The notes under the pieces were generated by a model. The model did no database searches, was not told the origin of the DNA, and worked only from the letters and a program-made list of their open reading frames with translations. A stretch of 64,000 bases of DNA from Lachnospiraceae bacterium (GTDB taxonomy: Bacteria; Bacillota; Clostridia; Lachnospirales; Lachnospiraceae): NCBI GenBank assembly GCA_024687125.1, contig JAILFA010000117.1:1-64000 (forward strand), written 5' to 3'. Within the stretch, counting starts at the first letter, position 1. Every line of letters begins with the position of its first letter. Positions 50,846 to 59,884 of the stretch are shown here, piece by piece. Made by a program: the position numbers and the translations under genes.

Positions 50846-51747
50846 TCGAAATCGAACATCTGAAGAAGTCCTTCGGTGATACGAAGGCTGTCAATGATGT
50901 GTCACTGAATATCAAGGAAGGGGAAGTCTTCGGTCTGGTCGGCACGAACGGTGCCGGGAAATCCACGCTGCTGCGTATGCTGGCCGGGATCATCAGACCC
51001 GATGAGGGGCAGATCCGTGTTGACGACCGCCCGGTTTACGATAACCCGGTAATCAAGCAGGACGTTTTCTTCATCTCCGACGACGCGTACTTTTTCCCGA
51101 ACGCGACCCCGCGGATCATGCGTGACTATTACACGTCTCTCTACCAGCGGTTTGACACGGAGCGCTTTGACAGTCTCGCCGGCGGCTTCCATCTGGATCA
51201 GAAACGCCGGGTCGCCGACTTTTCCAAGGGCATGAAAAAGCAGCTCATGGTGATCCTCGCGGTTTCGAGCGGCGCGAAGTACCTGCTCTGCGATGAGACC
51301 TTTGACGGTCTCGATCCGGTGATGCGGCAGGGCGTGAAGAGCATCTTTGCGCAGGACATGTCCGACCGGGGCCTGGTGCCGGTCATCGCCTCACACAACC
51401 TGCGGGAGCTCGAGGATATCTGTGACCACGTCGGGCTTCTTCATCAGGGCGGTGTTCTGCTCTCGGAGGATCTGGCGGATATGAAGCTCAACCTGCAGAA
51501 GGTGCAGGTCGTATTTGCTGAAGAAAAGGATCGGGAGGCCGCGACCTCAGAGCTCAACATCCTGCTCACCGAGCAGCGGGGAAGACTTTGGACCTATACG
51601 ATCCGCGGCGAGCGCAGTGAAGTGGAGGCACATTTCCGGAGTGTCACACCGGTTTTCTTTGAAGTGCTGAAACTGTCGCTGGAAGAGATCTTTATCAGTG
51701 AAACGGAGGTGGTCGGATATGACATCCGCAAATTTATCCTTGGGTAA
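50842..51747 (+). CDS. ABC ATP-binding protein (YtrB-like)
   Basis: The 301-residue ATPase starts MIEIEHLKKSFG at the ATG that overlaps the regulator stop, with GGAGG upstream. It has Walker A GTNGAGKST, a signature reading FSKGMKKQLMV (instead of LSGGQ), a Walker B region LLCDETFDGLD in which the usual Glu-Pro after the catalytic Asp reads Glu-Thr, and the H-loop IASHNLRE. A C-terminal extension of about 80 residues may contact the permease. It is the first of the transporter genes; the large permease gene overlaps its end by 29 bases. Confidence 0.9.
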   Translation: MIEIEHLKKSFGDTKAVNDVSLNIKEGEVFGLVGTNGAGKSTLLRMLAGIIRPDEGQIRVDDRPVYDNPVIKQDVFFISDDAYFFPNATPRIMRDYYTSLYQRFDTERFDSLAGGFHLDQKRRVADFSKGMKKQLMVILAVSSGAKYLLCDETFDGLDPVMRQGVKSIFAQDMSDRGLVPVIASHNLRELEDICDHVGLLHQGGVLLSEDLADMKLNLQKVQVVFAEEKDREAATSELNILLTEQRGRLWTYTIRGERSEVEAHFRSVTPVFFEVLKLSLEEIFISETEVVGYDIRKFILG

Positions 51748-53959
51748 GAGAAGCTTCATAAAAGAGCAGCGCGCGATCACGTCGAGGCGCCTGCCGCTGG
51801 CGGCGCTGTCGATCCTCATGTACTTTCTGTATGACGTCTTCGGGACGGTCATGGCGATCCAGCGAGAGAGAGCAGTCGATGTCATGGACGATATCGAACG
51901 CGCGGCGGAGACCTTTCCCATGCGGGGCGCCCAGATCGTCTCCGAATGGATGGGGATGCGCGGCGCCGGCTTTGTGATCGGCATGGTCGGCGCAGTCCTG
52001 CTGGGGATCCAGGGCTTTGCCTATCTCTACAGATCCCAGACCGTAGATTTCTATGAGAGCAGGCCGGAGAAACGCAGCACGCGGTTCAGGAACATTGTGC
52101 TGAACAGCTTTCTGATCTACGCGATCCCGTCACTGCTGGGCGTACTCTGCTCGTTTGTCCTGACGCTGCTGAACGGCTGCAGCGCGAGCTGGCTGCTTGC
52201 GGAGATGCTCATTACATGGTGCCTGCAGACGGTCCTGTTCCTTGCGGTCTACGGCATGAGCACACTTGCGTCGCTTCTGACCGGGACCGTCGTGACAGCG
52301 TTTCTCATGAACTGCTATTTCTTCGGGATCGAGGCGCTCCTGCGGCTTACGATCTACTTCCACCGCGCGGCCTATTATGCCACCTTTGATTCCTCGGGGG
52401 ATGATCCGATCGTATCGCGTTTCTTTACGCTTCCGCCGTTCCACTATCTGTCGGGCATCGTCACATCCGGAGCGTTCGGCGTGCGAAATGCCGAGTACGA
52501 CTGGAACACCGCGCAGGAAGCGATCACGGCCTCGCTTCCCGGAGCAGTCTTTAACCTGGTCGTCTTTGCAGTGATGATCACCGCTGCCTTCTTCGTCCAT
52601 AAGTTCAGAAAGGCTGAGTCTGCGGGGAAAGCAGTGACCAGCCGCGCTCTCGCGACATTTATCAAAAGTACGGCTGCCATCCTGTTCTCGCTGTGTGCCG
52701 GACTGTTTGTCTACTGGATCTTCGGAGCGAACCGCGGCGCGGATCTGCCCGCCGTGATCCTGACGATCATCATCACCGTCTTTGTCGGCTGCATGATCCT
52801 CGAAGCAATCTTCGGTCTGAACATCCGCTGCGCCCTGCACCGGATCTGGCACGCGCCCATCCTTGCGGCCGCGGCCCTGGCCATCCTTTTTGTCTACCGC
52901 ACAGATGCCCTCGGCTACGACCGCTGGGTGCCGGCGGCAAAGGATGTGGAGACGGCGTTTCTGGTGAACGGCTCCTACCGCGATGAATATCTGGATGAAA
53001 GCGGCTACCACGGCACAGGGGAATGTATCGAGCGAAACATGTACCTCACGGATATCGAGGATGTGTGTACGCTGGCCGGGATCGCTCAGGAGGAAAGAGT
53101 GAAATCCATCCGATACGGTGAAGCGGACGGCGACCGGTATGATTACTGGTATACTACGATCGGATGGCGGATGAAGGACGGAAGGATCATCAAAAGGTCC
53201 GTACAGATACCTTATACCATTGACCCGGCACTGATGGACCGGATCGTCGGCAGCGAGGAGTTCGCGGAGGGCGTCTACCGGCTGGACGGTGTGGAAGGCC
53301 TCGTGGATTCCTGGCGGAAGCAGTATCCCTCAGCGACCTTTGAACTGCTCTGCGAAACCGAACACGGCCACCGAACGGCGGATATTGACCTGCTGGACGC
53401 CTTCCTTGACGCATACCGGCAGGATGTGACAGAGTACTATGATTTCTCGCTGGCTTCATCGCAGACACCGATCGGGCAGGTGAGCCTCGGAACGCATAAT
53501 TACTACGGTCCCTATACCGAACTGACCTGGCCGCTCTATGAAAACTATGACCGTTCTATCGAACTCCTTACGGAGCATGACCTGTGGCCGGGCGGGTTCC
53601 TTACGTCCGAAGAGATCGCCTCTGCCAACGTGTACTATTCCTGCTGGGGATCGGGTGAAAACAATGGCGGGAATAAAACGGAGATCGTAACGGATCCGCA
53701 GAAGATCGCGGAGCTCCTGGATGCCTCCCTGTCTGTCACCTACCACTCCGCGTGGTATCGCAACGACATCTTTGCGAGCTTTGGGGATGACATGGACGGT
53801 TCGGAGATCTATATCGAGATCTATCCGAACAGGGAGTCTGTGCCGGAGGCAGCGGAAGAAGGACTGTTCTGCTACACCAGAGCGCTCTTGAAGGACCAAA
53901 TCCCGGGATTTGTGCAGGACTTCGCGGCCGGCGCAGAAAGCGAGCTGACAGGGAGCTAA
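51719..53959 (+). CDS. Large ABC permease (YtrC-like, DUF6449-type)
   Basis: The 746-residue protein has about eight to ten membrane helices in the first ~400 residues. A large C-terminal extracytoplasmic region follows (from ~410: SYRDEYLDESGYHGTGECIERNMYLTDIEDV). This is like permeases placed next to YtrA/YtrB proteins in Clostridia, where the C-terminal region is known as DUF6449. A GTG at 51698 is possible, but the ATG at 51719 has GGAGGT upstream. With the ATPase it forms an ABC system probably involved in envelope or antibiotic stress, by analogy with Bacillus Ytr. The substrate is unknown. Confidence 0.8.
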   Translation: MTSANLSLGKRSFIKEQRAITSRRLPLAALSILMYFLYDVFGTVMAIQRERAVDVMDDIERAAETFPMRGAQIVSEWMGMRGAGFVIGMVGAVLLGIQGFAYLYRSQTVDFYESRPEKRSTRFRNIVLNSFLIYAIPSLLGVLCSFVLTLLNGCSASWLLAEMLITWCLQTVLFLAVYGMSTLASLLTGTVVTAFLMNCYFFGIEALLRLTIYFHRAAYYATFDSSGDDPIVSRFFTLPPFHYLSGIVTSGAFGVRNAEYDWNTAQEAITASLPGAVFNLVVFAVMITAAFFVHKFRKAESAGKAVTSRALATFIKSTAAILFSLCAGLFVYWIFGANRGADLPAVILTIIITVFVGCMILEAIFGLNIRCALHRIWHAPILAAAALAILFVYRTDALGYDRWVPAAKDVETAFLVNGSYRDEYLDESGYHGTGECIERNMYLTDIEDVCTLAGIAQEERVKSIRYGEADGDRYDYWYTTIGWRMKDGRIIKRSVQIPYTIDPALMDRIVGSEEFAEGVYRLDGVEGLVDSWRKQYPSATFELLCETEHGHRTADIDLLDAFLDAYRQDVTEYYDFSLASSQTPIGQVSLGTHNYYGPYTELTWPLYENYDRSIELLTEHDLWPGGFLTSEEIASANVYYSCWGSGENNGGNKTEIVTDPQKIAELLDASLSVTYHSAWYRNDIFASFGDDMDGSEIYIEIYPNRESVPEAAEEGLFCYTRALLKDQIPGFVQDFAAGAESELTGS

Positions 53960-53988
53960 GGATACATGAACCTGCACGGTAATTCCTG

Positions 53989-54018
53989 TTGACTCCCTTT
54001 AAGGGCATGTATTATAGT
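53989..54018 (+). promoter_or_regulatory. Probable promoter of the ABC exporter pair
   Basis: TTGACT (53989-53994) and TATAGT (54013-54018) are 18 bases apart on the plus strand, about 30 bases before the GTG at 54047. The spacer holds the palindrome CCCTTTAAGGG. Confidence 0.5.
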
Positions 54019-54046
54019 AGACACTACGTCGAAAGGAACAGGTACC

Positions 54047-55867
54047 GTGAAGGATAAAAAGCTGTCACTGAAGAAGACCCTGGACAACGCGTTTTACGCG
54101 CTGAAGCTCGGGATCTCCTTCTCGAAACAGATCTTCTTCAATATCATATTTGTCGCGATCCTTGGGTATTTCCAGTGGGTCTTCTTTTCGTCGGTGTTCA
54201 TGAAGCATATCGTGGGGAGCCTGGACCGCGGCGATGATCATATGAAGATCCTCACATACATCGGCATCTGTGGTCTTGCGATCGGTCTTATGAACCTCTA
54301 TCAGCACTACTTTGAAAACGTGACCCTGCCGGTCGAGCTGACCCGCCTTTACGGAAAGCTTTATCACATGCTCTTTGACAAGGCGAAAAACGTGGAACTC
54401 TCCTGCTACGAGGATGCGGATTTCTACAACAGATACACCATGGCGATGGACGGGGCCGACGAAAAGATTTCCGATACCATGAGGCGTTTCTGGGGGATCA
54501 TCTTCGGCTCCGTCGCTACGGGCTTTGTCTTTTATCTGATGTTCTCCATCGACAGGCTCGCTGTGATCTTCATCATCAGCCCTCTGCTGGGCAATTTCCT
54601 GTTCGGGAGCATCAAAAACCGGTTTGAGTACAAAAGATATCAGGAACAGGTGAGCGGCAACAAGATGATGAACTATGTAAGCCGTGTCATGTATCTTCCG
54701 GATTATGCCAAGGAGCTGCGTCTGTTCAATGTATATGATCTCCTGAAAAAGCAGTACTCCGACGCCACCGATAACAATGTAAAAGCCGCTTCCAGATACG
54801 CTTTCCCGAATGCGTTCGTCAATTTCTGGAAGATCACCTTTACCTTTTCGGTCATCTTTGAAGGCGTCCTGTTCTATGCGATCTACAGAAATCTGGTGAC
54901 GGGCTCCATCTCCCTGGCAGATCTGACGATCATGACCAGCATGATGGTATCGATGACCTGGATCCTGATCGGGCTGTTTGACGATATCGTGAATTTCATG
55001 AAGGACGGCGTCTTCATCAACAATCTGCGAGGGTTCCTCGAATACGAGGAAAAGATCCCCGAGGACACCGACGGCGAGATCCCTGCGTCCTTTGAATCCC
55101 TCTCCTTTGAGGATGTCTCTTTTTCCTACACCGACGAGGAGACGATCCGGCATCTTTCCTTTTCCATCAACAAGGGCGAGATCGCGGCGCTCGTCGGGCA
55201 CAACGGCGCCGGCAAGACGACGATCATCAAACTGCTGCTTCGTCTGTACGATCCGACGAGCGGTGTCATCCGTCTGAACGGCAGGGATATCCGGGAGTAT
55301 AATCTTCACGCCTACCGGGAGCTGTTCGCGACCACCTTTCAGGATTTCGCCATCATGGGGATGTCCGTCAGGGACAATGTCCTCATGGGCCGACACTACG
55401 AGGACGAGGATGCGATCGTGGATAGCGCGCTCCGCAAGTCCGGCATCTATGAGCGGATCGAAAAGCTCGAAAACGGGCTCTCCACGGTCATGACCAAGGA
55501 ATTCGATGAAAACGGCGCGGTCTTTTCCGGCGGTGAGAGCCAGAAGCTGGCCGTGTCAAGGACCTTTGCCCGACCCGCTCCCGTCAAGATCTTCGACGAG
55601 CCCTCCAGTGCGCTTGACCCCATCGCCGAATATGAGCTGTTCAATAACATCGCCAAAGAAGGAAAAGAGCATACGCTCCTCTTCATCTCCCACAGACTCT
55701 CCAGCGTCAAGCACTGCGACAAGGTGTTCATGCTCGAGAAGGGGCAGATCATCGAGGAGGGCTCGCATGATGAACTCATGAAGCTGAACGGAAGCTACGC
55801 AAAAATGTACCGCCGCCAGGCCAACAACTACCTCGCGATCGAGGACACAGAGGAGACTGCGGTATGA
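54047..55867 (+). CDS. ABC exporter half-transporter, first subunit
   Basis: The 606-residue protein has an N-terminal six-helix membrane domain (~15 to 330) and a C-terminal ATPase domain with Walker A GHNGAGKTT, signature FSGGESQKLAV, Walker B VKIFDEPSSALDP and H-loop ISHRLSS. The catalytic glutamate is present. It starts with GTG at 54047, preceded by AAAGGAAC. The next gene overlaps by four bases, so the two half-transporters almost surely form a heterodimer. Such pairs in Lachnospiraceae are found near TCS or peptide genes and usually export drugs, lipids or peptides; no precursor peptide gene is seen here. Confidence 0.92.
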   Translation: MKDKKLSLKKTLDNAFYALKLGISFSKQIFFNIIFVAILGYFQWVFFSSVFMKHIVGSLDRGDDHMKILTYIGICGLAIGLMNLYQHYFENVTLPVELTRLYGKLYHMLFDKAKNVELSCYEDADFYNRYTMAMDGADEKISDTMRRFWGIIFGSVATGFVFYLMFSIDRLAVIFIISPLLGNFLFGSIKNRFEYKRYQEQVSGNKMMNYVSRVMYLPDYAKELRLFNVYDLLKKQYSDATDNNVKAASRYAFPNAFVNFWKITFTFSVIFEGVLFYAIYRNLVTGSISLADLTIMTSMMVSMTWILIGLFDDIVNFMKDGVFINNLRGFLEYEEKIPEDTDGEIPASFESLSFEDVSFSYTDEETIRHLSFSINKGEIAALVGHNGAGKTTIIKLLLRLYDPTSGVIRLNGRDIREYNLHAYRELFATTFQDFAIMGMSVRDNVLMGRHYEDEDAIVDSALRKSGIYERIEKLENGLSTVMTKEFDENGAVFSGGESQKLAVSRTFARPAPVKIFDEPSSALDPIAEYELFNNIAKEGKEHTLLFISHRLSSVKHCDKVFMLEKGQIIEEGSHDELMKLNGSYAKMYRRQANNYLAIEDTEETAV

Positions 55868-57681
55868 GCGGCGCAGAGAAAAAAGCAAACAAACAGCCCT
55901 TCCGGGAAGTCCTCTCCAACAACCTGTTTCTGATCAGGCTGTGCCTGTCCGCGTCGCCCGCGTTCGTGATCTTTCCCGTGCTCGATGCCGTGAGAAACCA
56001 GGTCTCCATTTTCTTCGAGCACACCGTCGGCATCGGATACGTGCTGGAGGCTGCCGAGTTCCACTACCCGTTCGAAAGGGTCGCGGCAGTGATCATCCTC
56101 CTGTTTGTCTGCATTTCCATCGGCATGGTGTTTACGGTGTGGGTCGGAGATTATGTCCGGGAGAAAGAGGGCCCCAAGGTGCGCCGGAAGATCAAGCTCA
56201 TGCTCTACGACAAAGCAAAGGATCTGGATCTTGCATGCTATGACAACCCGGACTATTACAACGAAATGGTCCTTGCCATCGCCGAAGTGGACAAGCAGAT
56301 CGAACGGTGCATACAGTTCCTCTCCAATGTATTCGCGGGCCTTGCCACCTTTATCACCACAGGGATCTATTTCCTGAGAAAGGACGGGATCTCCATCCTG
56401 TTTGCTGTCTGCTCCTTCGTGCTGACCTTTGTCTTTATGCAGGCCTACAACAGGCTCTCCTATCAGATCCGGATATCAAGAAACCCGCACGAAAGAAAGC
56501 GCGAGTATGTGAAGAGAGTTTTCTACCTCCCGGACTGTGCTAAGGAAATGCGTCTCAATCCGGGTGTGAGCGACAGCCTTTACCGGGAATTCGATGCGGC
56601 AAACGAAGAGATCATCGCCGTCGAGAAAAAGAACGCGAAAAAGCATTTCCTGTTCAGTTTCATCGCCAATTACATCGGCAACGATTTTTTCTGCGATGTG
56701 ATCTACATCGGCTACCTGGTACTCAAAGCGACCGTTTGGGGGACGCTCTCCTTTTCGAGTGTAGCGATCCTGTATAACTCCTTCGGGCGTATGAAGCGGG
56801 GCCTGCGGGTCTTCACGGACACCTATCCCTTTGCCTGCGAATCAAGCCTCTATATCCACAGAATTCGAGGATTCCTGGAATACGAGTCAGCGATCGTCTC
56901 GGAGGAAAACCTGGTGCCGGATTCACGTGCCAAGGATGTGCATATCAACGACCTCGCCTTTTCCTATCAGAAAACGGGAAATGATCTTCTGAAGAACATC
57001 AATATCGATATCAGGCCCGGAGAAAAGATCGCGCTGGTCGGATACAACGGTGCCGGAAAGACCACGCTCGTAAAGCTCCTCATGAGGCTCTACGATCCTG
57101 ATCGCGGAAGTATCGAGATGTGCGGCAGGAATATCAAATCCTATGATGTAGAAAAATTCAGACGTTCCATCGGCGTCGTGTTCCAGGATTTCAGGATCTT
57201 CGCCGGAACGGTCGCGGAAAATGTTGTCATGGACACGATCAAGGGCGGCGAGGAGGGAAAGATCCGTGAAGCCCTCTCCGACAGCGGCCTTTTGAAACGC
57301 ATTGACAGCATGGAAAGCGGCATCGAAAGATATCTCACGACCGAAACGCGCGATGACGGCATCAACCTGTCCGGAGGCGAATCACAGAAGCTCGCCATTT
57401 CCAGAGTGTTTTATCAGAATGCGGGACTCATGATCCTTGACGAGCCTTCCAGTGCGCTCGATCCCATTGCGGAGTATCAGCTCAACCACGCGATGCTCAC
57501 GGCGACCAGGGACAAGACCGTGATCTTCATCTCACACCGCCTGTCAACCACCCGGATCGCTGACCGCATCATTATGCTGGAGAACGGACAGGTGGTCGAA
57601 GAAGGCACGCACGACGAGCTCCTGGCCCGCGGCGGCAAATATGCCGGCATGTGGCGCGTTCAGGCAGGGGCTTACATGTAG
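55864..57681 (+). CDS. ABC exporter half-transporter, second subunit
   Basis: The 605-residue protein has the same layout as its partner: six helices in the first ~330 residues, then an ATPase domain with Walker A GYNGAGKTT, signature LSGGESQKLAI, Walker B LMILDEPSSALDP and H-loop ISHRLST. Both subunits keep the glutamate after Walker B, so both ATP sites could be catalytic, unlike degenerate-site heterodimers such as BmrCD-type exporters. It ends one base before the convergent CPBP gene, leaving no room for a terminator. Confidence 0.92.
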   Translation: MSGAEKKANKQPFREVLSNNLFLIRLCLSASPAFVIFPVLDAVRNQVSIFFEHTVGIGYVLEAAEFHYPFERVAAVIILLFVCISIGMVFTVWVGDYVREKEGPKVRRKIKLMLYDKAKDLDLACYDNPDYYNEMVLAIAEVDKQIERCIQFLSNVFAGLATFITTGIYFLRKDGISILFAVCSFVLTFVFMQAYNRLSYQIRISRNPHERKREYVKRVFYLPDCAKEMRLNPGVSDSLYREFDAANEEIIAVEKKNAKKHFLFSFIANYIGNDFFCDVIYIGYLVLKATVWGTLSFSSVAILYNSFGRMKRGLRVFTDTYPFACESSLYIHRIRGFLEYESAIVSEENLVPDSRAKDVHINDLAFSYQKTGNDLLKNINIDIRPGEKIALVGYNGAGKTTLVKLLMRLYDPDRGSIEMCGRNIKSYDVEKFRRSIGVVFQDFRIFAGTVAENVVMDTIKGGEEGKIREALSDSGLLKRIDSMESGIERYLTTETRDDGINLSGGESQKLAISRVFYQNAGLMILDEPSSALDPIAEYQLNHAMLTATRDKTVIFISHRLSTTRIADRIIMLENGQVVEEGTHDELLARGGKYAGMWRVQAGAYM

Positions 57682-57682
57682 A

Positions 57683-58402
57683 TCATTCAGTCACTGTACT
57701 TCCGGATGAACGCAGTCTGCTCAGGTAGAAACAGTATACGATTGCAGTCACGATCGTCACTCCGATATAGATCCAGTCAGCCAGTTCATTATCCGCGCCG
57801 AACAGGGACAATGCGTCGATCATGGAATGTGCGATGATGCACGGGATGATGCTTCCGCTCTTATAGCAGACCATCGTCAGGATAAAGCCCCAGCTGACGG
57901 CAAAAATGATCTGCATCACGGTTTCAAAACTCGCCTGTCCGGCAAACAGATTCACGATATGACCGATCCCGAATGTCACGGCGGAAACGATGATCGCCAC
58001 GATGGTCTTATCCTTGCCCAGCATCGCTCTGAAAAGAAATCCCCGGAAGAGCATTTCTTCCACAAAGCCGACAAGGATCATGGAAAGTACAGCGTACACC
58101 AGTGAGGCGCCCTGATACGAAGGAGCGAAGCCGTCCCAGATGTTGCCCGTCGCCAGGATCCACACCGGCAGGAAGGACAGATACCTTTTCATATCCTTCG
58201 GCCATCCGGCAAGACCGTATTTCTGTTCCAAATGATTTACTTTAACAAACGCCGCGATGCCCGCCGTAAAAACGATCAGCGCCAGCAGCATGTAAATACT
58301 GTCATCCCCGAAATTCCCTCTTATCGTTCCTAAAATGACGCAGTACGCCACGATCCAAAGCACCGCGAACAGGATTTCTTTCTTCTCATACAGTTTAAAC
58401 AT
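57683..58402 (-). CDS. CPBP-family intramembrane metalloprotease
   Basis: The 239-residue protein has about seven helices and the three CPBP (Abi/CAAX-protease) motifs: EEMLFRG with Glu115-Glu116 and Arg120, the histidine in FGIGHIVN (His148), and AHSMID (His192). CPBP proteins are relatives of Rce1 that cleave within membranes and are often linked to bacteriocin immunity or processing. Its start overlaps the TetR stop by eight bases, so the TetR protein probably controls it. The next-door ABC exporter pair could be functionally linked, but that is on the opposite strand. Confidence 0.9.
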   Translation of the reverse strand: MFKLYEKKEILFAVLWIVAYCVILGTIRGNFGDDSIYMLLALIVFTAGIAAFVKVNHLEQKYGLAGWPKDMKRYLSFLPVWILATGNIWDGFAPSYQGASLVYAVLSMILVGFVEEMLFRGFLFRAMLGKDKTIVAIIVSAVTFGIGHIVNLFAGQASFETVMQIIFAVSWGFILTMVCYKSGSIIPCIIAHSMIDALSLFGADNELADWIYIGVTIVTAIVYCFYLSRLRSSGSTVTE

Positions 58403-58967
58403 GCCGCGCTCCTTTCCCGGATGCCGTCATTCCATGAAAAACCGTCTCCAGCATCTTCCTGCACTGACCTTCATCATATTCCATGGAATTATTGGCAAGC
58501 AGGCTCGCCATGCCGTGGGCCACACAGAAAAATGTCAGGAACATCTCCCTTGCCTGCTCTGTATCCACCTTGAGGCCCGCCGCCATGATCTCCAGGATCC
58601 CCGAAAGTCCCGGATCAGACATGAGGACTGCCACATCCTTTCCGCCAAACTTATCCGTCTGGAAGAGAAAGCGGAACAGGTTCTTTTCTTCCTGACCGAA
58701 CCGCACGTAGTTGAGCCCCAGTGCCAGCATCGGATTCTCGTCCGTATCCTTTGGCATGATGAACTCCGTGTGGTAGTTGTCCGCGATCTCATAGGCAGCT
58801 TCCCGGATCTCATCCACCGTCCGGAAGCTGTACAGTACCGGCTGCGTCGAGCATCCCAGATATTCCGAAATGGTTCTGGCATTGAGATTCTCATGCCCGC
58901 TCGTCCGGATCACCGCAAACGAGGCATCCGCAACCATCTTTTTTGTAACCTTTACTTTTGGTGCCAT
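58395..58967 (-). CDS. TetR-family transcriptional regulator
   Basis: The 190-residue protein has an N-terminal TetR helix-turn-helix (KVTKKMVADASFAVIRTSGHENLNARTISEYLGCSTQPVLYSFRTVDEIREAAYE) and an all-helical ligand-binding C-terminus. AGGAG lies seven bases before the ATG at 58967, which is preferred over the ATG at 58973. The CPBP protease gene overlaps its end by eight bases, so it probably regulates its own two-gene operon. A strong promoter and two TTATATAA repeats lie just upstream. Confidence 0.9.
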   Translation of the reverse strand: MAPKVKVTKKMVADASFAVIRTSGHENLNARTISEYLGCSTQPVLYSFRTVDEIREAAYEIADNYHTEFIMPKDTDENPMLALGLNYVRFGQEEKNLFRFLFQTDKFGGKDVAVLMSDPGLSGILEIMAAGLKVDTEQAREMFLTFFCVAHGMASLLANNSMEYDEGQCRKMLETVFHGMTASGKGARHV

Positions 58968-58980
58968 GATCATTCTCCTA

Positions 58981-59002
58981 TTATATAATTATCGTTATAT
59001 AA
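58981..59002 (-). promoter_or_regulatory. Putative TetR operator
   Basis: Two copies of the palindromic octamer TTATATAA (58981-58988 and 58995-59002) are 14 bases apart, just downstream of the -10 box and before the TetR ribosome-binding site; a good place for autorepression. Confidence 0.5.
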
Positions 59003-59007
59003 CAGCT

Positions 59008-59035
59008 ATTATATATAAAGATGTACTGCTGTCAA
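59008..59035 (-). promoter_or_regulatory. Promoter of the TetR-CPBP operon
   Basis: On the minus strand TTGACA (59035-59030) and TATAAT (59013-59008) are 16 bases apart, about 40 bases before the ATG. Confidence 0.75.
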
Positions 59036-59083
59036 GACAGGATAGGAAAAAATGCACTTCAATCAGCCCGACAGCCTTATCGT

Positions 59084-59120
59084 AAAAAAAGAAGGATCGG
59101 TCGTCCGATCCTTCTTTTAC
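59084..59120 (-). terminator. Intrinsic terminator after the XRE regulator
   Basis: A perfect 14-bp stem (59087-59100 and 59105-59118) with a 4-base loop; on the minus strand it continues into a run of seven T. It also has T-rich flank on the other strand, so it may stop transcription from both sides. Confidence 0.92.
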
Positions 59121-59143
59121 GCTCATTTCTCTTTCCGTCTTTC

Positions 59144-59815
59144 CTATTTTATCAGTATATCTGCAGCCTTCTCTAGTTCTCTTCTTTCCTGTGAATCGTC
59201 ATATCCGCTTTCCCTGTCATCAACGCCCTTTACGGGATCGATCGAAAACAGGCCGTCACGGTTGCAGTAAAAGAAGATCCTTCTGACTCCCCTGATCTTA
59301 AACCGCGCTTCAGCGCCCCCTTCCGGATAGAGCTTCACCATCTGCACAGCATCGGAGGAAACTGCCGCCACGAACGAAATATAATGCTCCTTCGACATGT
59401 TATGATCGATCCGCACATAATACTCGTCCTCCACACGCTCGATGAAGATCATGTGACGCTCATCTGTCGGTTCTGCCTCCAAAGGCATAAGCTGGATGCC
59501 GTGACAATGGATCGCCGCTTCACCCATGCTGTGTATCACATTACCACAGACCGGGCAGATATAAAACTTCGACTTCAGCATATTTGCGGATACGTTCGCA
59601 TTATGAACGGTATTGCCCGATATCAGTTCTGTAACTGAGATCCTGAACGCCTCCGCGATCGGTTCCAGCAGGGTAATATCCGGATAGCCTTTTGCGGTTT
59701 CCCATTTCGAGACCGTCTTGTCACTCACTCCAAGCTTATCCGCCAACTGGAGCTGTGTCATTCTGTTCTTTTCCCGCAGTTCCCTAATGATCGTGCCTGT
59801 AACATATTGATTCAT
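59144..59815 (-). CDS. XRE regulator fused to a superoxide-reductase-like domain
   Basis: The 223-residue protein has an XRE helix-turn-helix (residues 10 to ~65: QLQLADKLGVSDKTVSKWE). It is followed by a region that follows desulfoferrodoxin: a zinc- or iron-ribbon start CPVCGNVI (Cys87, Cys90), then PLEAEPTDERH (His121), DHNMSKEHY (His138, His144) and FYCNRDGLF (Cys184). In superoxide reductase the active iron is held by four His and one Cys, the last pair reading CNxHG; here that His is Asp187. This suggests a redox- or metal-sensing regulator instead of an active enzyme. The frame is open to 59827; ATG 59815 has GGGAGG upstream at a long spacing, while GTG 59827 abuts it. Confidence 0.85.
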   Translation of the reverse strand: MNQYVTGTIIRELREKNRMTQLQLADKLGVSDKTVSKWETAKGYPDITLLEPIAEAFRISVTELISGNTVHNANVSANMLKSKFYICPVCGNVIHSMGEAAIHCHGIQLMPLEAEPTDERHMIFIERVEDEYYVRIDHNMSKEHYISFVAAVSSDAVQMVKLYPEGGAEARFKIRGVRRIFFYCNRDGLFSIDPVKGVDDRESGYDDSQERRELEKAADILIK

Positions 59816-59884
59816 AAGTCTTCTCACCTCCCAGGCAGATCATAGATCACTTTTTCCGATAATGAAACCTACGGAGAGTAGAGT

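Noticed and set aside
54065-55396. A 443-codon minus-strand frame opposite the first ABC half-transporter
   Set aside because: The plus-strand ABC protein has all ATPase motifs; the antisense product is low-complexity Asp/His/Arg-rich.
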